From positions 1 through 59,627 of the forward strand of contig JASGDB010000082.1 in assembly GCA_049841315.1 (NCBI GenBank): a stretch of 59,627 bases of DNA. The letters run 5' to 3'. Positions 55,677-59,627 of this stretch are shown piece by piece; positions within the stretch are counted from its first letter, which is position 1, and every line of letters begins with the position of its first letter. The position numbers were made by a program, and so were the translations under genes. Under the pieces are notes generated by a model. The model was not told where the DNA came from. It ran no database searches and saw only the letters and a program-made list of their open reading frames with translations. Origin of the DNA: JASGDB01 sp049841315. Its GTDB lineage: Bacteria; Bacteroidota; Bacteroidia; Flavobacteriales; Weeksellaceae.

Positions 55677-56765
55677 TTAAACGTCATAATTCAGCATCAC
55701 GATATTCGTCACAGGGTGGCATTGACAGGTCAATACAAAACCGCGTTCCACTTCGTCTTCCGTTAAGGCAAAATTTTTCTCCATAAAGACTTCGCCTTCC
55801 ATTACCTGTGCTTTGCAGGTGCAGCACACGCCGCCTTTGCAGGCAAACGGAACGGGGAGATTATCTTTCAAAGCCTTGTCCAGAATACTTTCCTTTTTGG
55901 AATTGAGGTGGATGTTGTATTCATCATCGTCGATAATCAAAGTTACAAAACTTTCGATATTCGGAATTTTCTTGAATTCCTCGCTGCGTTCCGCATTTTC
56001 CTCATCATCAGGCGGAGAATAATATTCGTACATCACCTGAAGCGACGGAACATTGTGTTCGTTTTTCAGATAGTTGGAAATTCCTTTAATCATATCAGTA
56101 GGGCCGCAGATGAAAAACGTAGTTTCCTGAACCGGAATTTCGGGAAAACGTTCCAGTAATTGTCCCAATTTTTCAGGGCAGATTCTTCCCTCAAACAATT
56201 CGTCTTCATAATGCTTTTCCCTCGAAAGAAGATAAACGACTTTCATTCTTCCGTTGAATTTTTCTGCCAGAGCATCAATTCTTTCCCTGAAAATAATATC
56301 CGCGACACTTTTATTGCTGAAAAACAGATAGGCATTGCTTTTCGGCTCTTGATAAAGTGCTTCAATAATATTTGACAAAACCGGAGAAATTCCGCTTCCC
56401 GCAGCAAGACCTACGTAGGTTTTCTCATTCGACGGATGATAATTCGTGTAGAAATGACCTTGCGGAGGCATCACATCGATTTCATCTCCCAATTTCACAT
56501 TTTGGTTCAGATAAGTGGAAATCACCCCGTCTTCAATGTGCTTGACCAGAATTTCCAGTTCGGAATTTCCCTCCGACGGTGCATTCACGATTGAATAGGA
56601 ACGCCGCAGGTCTTCTTCCCCAAAAACAAAACGAACATTCAGATATTGTCCCTGCCTGAACTGAAATTCGTGTTTCAGGTGCTGTGGAATTTCAAAACCG
56701 ATATTGACGGAATCATTGGTTTCCTTACTGTATTTTGATATTTTCAAAGAATGAAAGTGCTGCAT
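55677..56765 (-). CDS. paaE: 1,2-phenylacetyl-CoA epoxidase subunit E (reductase)
   Basis: PaaE passes electrons from NAD(P)H through FAD and a [2Fe-2S] cluster to PaaA. The FAD-binding RQGQYLNVRFVFGEEDLRRSYSI lies near the N-terminus, the NAD-binding GLAAGSGISPVLSNIIEAL in the middle, and the cluster motif CKGGVCCTCKAQV with CQCHP at the C-terminus. The start is the ATG at 56765 (MQHFHSLKISKYS), because the longer open frame to 56834 adds residues not seen in the family. It is the first paa gene of the cluster. Confidence 0.9.
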   Translation of the reverse strand: MQHFHSLKISKYSKETNDSVNIGFEIPQHLKHEFQFRQGQYLNVRFVFGEEDLRRSYSIVNAPSEGNSELEILVKHIEDGVISTYLNQNVKLGDEIDVMPPQGHFYTNYHPSNEKTYVGLAAGSGISPVLSNIIEALYQEPKSNAYLFFSNKSVADIIFRERIDALAEKFNGRMKVVYLLSREKHYEDELFEGRICPEKLGQLLERFPEIPVQETTFFICGPTDMIKGISNYLKNEHNVPSLQVMYEYYSPPDDEENAERSEEFKKIPNIESFVTLIIDDDEYNIHLNSKKESILDKALKDNLPVPFACKGGVCCTCKAQVMEGEVFMEKNFALTEDEVERGFVLTCQCHPVTNIVMLNYDV

Positions 56766-56973
56766 ATTGAAATTAAAAACCGTTTTTCCAAATATAATCA
56801 TTTTCCCGTTTCCGAAAATCTGAAATTTTGTCATTATTAAATCACTCTGAAAATATAAAATTCGGAAATTTTGACTTATTTATTTGAAAAATCAATAATA
56901 GAATACTTTTTGAGATTAAGAAGATGAAAGTTCAAACCCTAAACATTGAACTTTAAACTTTAAACAAAATAGT

Positions 56974-59568
56974 ATGAATCTAAATCAATATACAGTAAAA
57001 TCACAGGAAGCCATTCAGGCGGCACAGCAGGTTGCGATGGAATTCGGCAACCAGCAGATTGAACCTCAGCATTTGCTTGAAGGGATTTTTCAGGTGGACG
57101 AAAATATTTCGCCGTTCTTACTGAAAAAATCCGAAGCCGATGCCTCACTCGTAAGAGAAAGAAACCGCGAAAATTTGGAAAAACTGCCGAAAGTGGAAGG
57201 CGGAAATATTTATCTTTCGCAATCCGCTAATAAAGTATTGCTCGATGCACCGAACGCTGCCAAAAAAATGGGTGATGAATACGTTACAATCGAACATCTT
57301 TGGCTGTCGCTCATCGAAGTTTCATCTCCGGTTTCGCAGATGCTGAAAGACATGGGCGTTACGAAATCCCTTTTGGAAGGCGGAATCAAAGAACTCCGAA
57401 AAGGCAGCAAAGCCACTTCTGCAAGTTCGGAAGAAACGTATCAGTCATTGAATAAATATGCGAAAAATTTCAATGAACTCGCAGCGGAAGGAAAACTCGA
57501 CCCCGTAATCGGACGTGATGAAGAAATTCGTAGAGTTTTGCAGATTTTGTCGAGAAGAACCAAAAATAATCCGATTCTGATTGGCGAACCCGGCGTTGGA
57601 AAAACGGCGATTGCGGAAGGAATTGCACACCGAATTATTTCCGGCGATGTTCCCGAAAATTTGCAAGACAAAACTTTGTATTCTCTCGATATGGGTGCGT
57701 TAATCGCAGGTGCGAAATACAAAGGCGAATTTGAAGAGCGTCTGAAATCCGTTGTGAATGAAGTCATTAAATCCGAAGGACAGATTATTTTGTTCATCGA
57801 CGAAATCCACACTTTGGTCGGTGCAGGAGGCGGCGAAGGTGCAATGGACGCAGCGAATATCCTGAAACCGGCTTTGGCAAGAGGAGAACTCAGAGCAATC
57901 GGAGCAACGACTTTGAATGAATATCAAAAATATTTTGAAAAAGACAAAGCCCTCGAAAGACGTTTCCAGAAAGTAATGGTGGAAGAACCTGATACCGAAT
58001 CGGCGATTTCCATTCTTCGCGGAATTAAGGATAAATACGAGGCACACCACAAAGTGAGAATCAAAGACGAAGCGATAATCGCGGCGGTGGAAATGTCCCA
58101 AAGATATATTTCAGACCGTTTTTTGCCCGATAAAGCGATTGATTTGATTGACGAAGCGAGTGCGAAACTGAGAATGGAAATCAATTCCAAACCGGAGGAA
58201 TTAGACGTTCTCGACAGAAAACTGATGCAGTTGGAAATCGAATTGGCGGCGATTTCGAGAGAGGGAAACCAGACGAAAATCGACCATTTGAAAGAAGACA
58301 TCGCGAAAGTAACCGAACAACGCAACGAAATCAATGCAAAATGGCTGAAAGAAAAGCAGAAAAGTGAGGATTTAACCCAAATTAAAAAAGATATTGAATC
58401 CTTAAAATTGGAAGCCGAAAGAGCATCGAGAACAGGAGATTACGCCAAAGTAGCGGAAATCCAATACGGAAAACTCCGCGAAAAAGAGGAAGAACTGAAA
58501 AAGGTGGAACTCGAAATGCAAAATCATCAGAATGAACTGATTAAGGAAGAAGTAACTTCTGAAAATATTGCCGAAGTGATTGGAAAATGGACGGGAATTC
58601 CCGTAACCAAATTAATCCAGTCCGAAAGAGAAAAATTATTGCATCTCGAAACCGAACTTCACAAAAGAGTAGTAGGACAGGAAGAAGCGATAGAAGCCGT
58701 TTCCGATGCTATCCGAAGAAACAGAGCCGGATTGAGCGACGAGAAAAAACCGATTGGAAGTTTCCTGTTTTTGGGAACAACCGGAGTCGGAAAAACCGAA
58801 CTTGCAAAAGCACTGGCGGAATTCCTCTTCGATGACGAAAACAATATGACCAGAATCGATATGAGCGAATATCAGGAGCGGCATTCCGTTTCCCGATTAG
58901 TTGGTGCTCCTCCCGGTTATGTTGGTTACGATGAAGGCGGACAATTAACGGAAGCCGTGAGAAGAAAACCGTATTCTGTCGTGCTTTTGGACGAGATTGA
59001 GAAAGCACACCCTGATGTTTTCAATACCTTGTTGCAGGTTTTGGACGACGGACGATTGACCGACAACAAAGGCAGAGTCGTGAATTTCAAAAACTCGATT
59101 ATCATTATGACTTCGAATTTAGGTTCACATCTGATTCAGGAGAATTTTGAAAATATTACGGAAGACAATCAGGACGAAATCGTTTCCAAAACGAAAGATG
59201 AAGTTTTCGATTTGCTGAAACAAAGTCTGCGTCCGGAATTTCTGAACAGGATTGATGAAGTGGTATTGTTCCAGCCTTTGAGCAAAAAGGAAATCGGAAA
59301 AATTGTTACCTATCAGTTACGTGGTTTCAATGAAATGTTGGCGAAACGAAACATCATTATGACTGCGACACAAGACGCAATAGATTATCTGATGAACAAA
59401 GGTTACGACCCTGTTTTCGGAGCAAGACCTTTGAAAAGAGTAATTCAGCAGGAAGTTTTAAATAAACTTTCCAAAGAAATTCTTGCCGGAACTGTGAACG
59501 ACGGCGACAGAATTACGCTGGATTATTTTGAGGAAACGGGACTTGTTTTCAGACCAATTGAAAAATAA
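56974..59568 (+). CDS. clpB: ATP-dependent chaperone ClpB
   Basis: ClpB is a hexameric disaggregase that rescues aggregated protein with DnaK. The N-terminal Clp repeat (NLNQYTVKSQEAIQAAQQVAMEFGNQQIEPQHLL) is followed by the first AAA+ domain (Walker A GEPGVGKTAIAEGIA, Walker B IILFIDEIHTLVG). A middle coiled-coil region (about 400-520, typical of ClpB and not ClpA) comes next. The second AAA+ domain has GTTGVGKTELAKALAEFL and VVLLDEIEKAHPDVFN. The 864-residue length fits. A hairpin follows at the window edge. Confidence 0.97.
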   Translation: MNLNQYTVKSQEAIQAAQQVAMEFGNQQIEPQHLLEGIFQVDENISPFLLKKSEADASLVRERNRENLEKLPKVEGGNIYLSQSANKVLLDAPNAAKKMGDEYVTIEHLWLSLIEVSSPVSQMLKDMGVTKSLLEGGIKELRKGSKATSASSEETYQSLNKYAKNFNELAAEGKLDPVIGRDEEIRRVLQILSRRTKNNPILIGEPGVGKTAIAEGIAHRIISGDVPENLQDKTLYSLDMGALIAGAKYKGEFEERLKSVVNEVIKSEGQIILFIDEIHTLVGAGGGEGAMDAANILKPALARGELRAIGATTLNEYQKYFEKDKALERRFQKVMVEEPDTESAISILRGIKDKYEAHHKVRIKDEAIIAAVEMSQRYISDRFLPDKAIDLIDEASAKLRMEINSKPEELDVLDRKLMQLEIELAAISREGNQTKIDHLKEDIAKVTEQRNEINAKWLKEKQKSEDLTQIKKDIESLKLEAERASRTGDYAKVAEIQYGKLREKEEELKKVELEMQNHQNELIKEEVTSENIAEVIGKWTGIPVTKLIQSEREKLLHLETELHKRVVGQEEAIEAVSDAIRRNRAGLSDEKKPIGSFLFLGTTGVGKTELAKALAEFLFDDENNMTRIDMSEYQERHSVSRLVGAPPGYVGYDEGGQLTEAVRRKPYSVVLLDEIEKAHPDVFNTLLQVLDDGRLTDNKGRVVNFKNSIIIMTSNLGSHLIQENFENITEDNQDEIVSKTKDEVFDLLKQSLRPEFLNRIDEVVLFQPLSKKEIGKIVTYQLRGFNEMLAKRNIIMTATQDAIDYLMNKGYDPVFGARPLKRVIQQEVLNKLSKEILAGTVNDGDRITLDYFEETGLVFRPIEK

Positions 59569-59598
59569 TTTTTTTTCATATTAACATTATAAATGTAG

Positions 59599-59627
59599 TT
59601 TCGGCGGAGCCTTTGGCTCCGCCGAAA
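59599..59627. terminator. Perfect hairpin after clpB
   Basis: 13-bp arms TTTCGGCGGAGCC and GGCTCCGCCGAAA enclose TTT, 30 bp after the clpB stop. The window ends at the right arm, so a T-run cannot be checked. It may be the clpB terminator or another dispersed hairpin. Confidence 0.6.

Noticed and set aside
1..59627. CRISPR array or direct-repeat array
   Set aside because: No set of evenly spaced direct repeats with unique spacers was seen. The recurring repeats are dispersed singly.
1..59627. Canonical parS near parAB
   Set aside because: I found no TGTTTCACGTGAAACA-like site on visual reading, though a degenerate site cannot be excluded without a search.

Overview
The window looks like about 60 kb of chromosome from a member of the Flavobacteriia (phylum Bacteroidota), most like the Chryseobacterium/Weeksellaceae group. 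This is judged from protein families and signals, not from a database search. The evidence is: three secreted proteins with type IX secretion (T9SS) C-terminal sorting domains; Bacteroidota-restricted families (DUF5683, DUF4403, IPExxxVDY, WbqC); many promoters with the Bacteroidota -7 box TAnnTTTG and almost no Shine-Dalgarno sequences; and AT-rich intergenic DNA. I see no rRNA, CRISPR array, prophage or intact insertion sequence. There is one tRNA (Cys, GCA).

Layout. 1-390: remnant of a transposase. 391-3860: S41 peptidase lipoprotein, LURP-one-like protein, OmpA lipoprotein and lipocalin-like lipoprotein. 3944-11349: a minus-strand housekeeping block read parA, parB, DUF5683, dapB, lepB, wbqC-like, subtilase. 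11510-16130: T9SS metalloprotease, TonB-like protein, purA. 16294-20818: hpt, adk and obg, interrupted by a four-helix-bundle gene and by an accessory cluster of two toxin-antitoxin (TA) modules and a VOC protein. 21233-26860: fabH, corA, thiolase, tRNA-Cys, DUF4403, folB. 26871-29361: accessory lipoprotein, nadA and a third TA pair. 29395-35135: gmk, yicC, lpxK, purine nucleoside phosphorylase, a Mur-ligase-like relic, acyltransferase, Nudix hydrolase. 35452-37581: rng, a 29-residue basic ribosomal-type protein, HU. 37768-45129: T9SS subtilase, aroE, the rpsF-rpsR-rplI operon, and a large T9SS protein with a duplicated module. 45722-52779: 2-oxoacid dehydrogenase E2, ABM monooxygenase, exported deformylase-like protein, then acpP-fabF-rnc-IPExxxVDY-pyk. 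52828-56765: hutG, lipoprotein, paaA, small protein, paaE. 56974-59568: clpB.

How the genes work together. Most of the window is core metabolism and information processing: purine salvage and synthesis (purA, hpt, adk, gmk, PNP), fatty-acid synthesis (acpP, fabF, fabH), envelope building (lpxK, lepB, plsC-like, OmpA), chromosome segregation (parAB) and the ribosome (rpsF, rpsR, rplI). The accessory part consists of TA modules, the four-helix-bundle gene, remnants of transposase and T9SS genes, and a split phenylacetate (paa) locus.

The most unusual feature is between the genes. Several families of dispersed hairpin repeats keep fixed flanks while stem sequences change in a base-pair-preserving way. 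They sit among imperfectly repeated short phrases that form much of the longer spacers. Protein-level oddities include an exported peptide-deformylase-like protein that lacks the metal-binding Cys, a Mur-ligase-like protein without a P-loop, and two TA modules that share a nearly identical leader.
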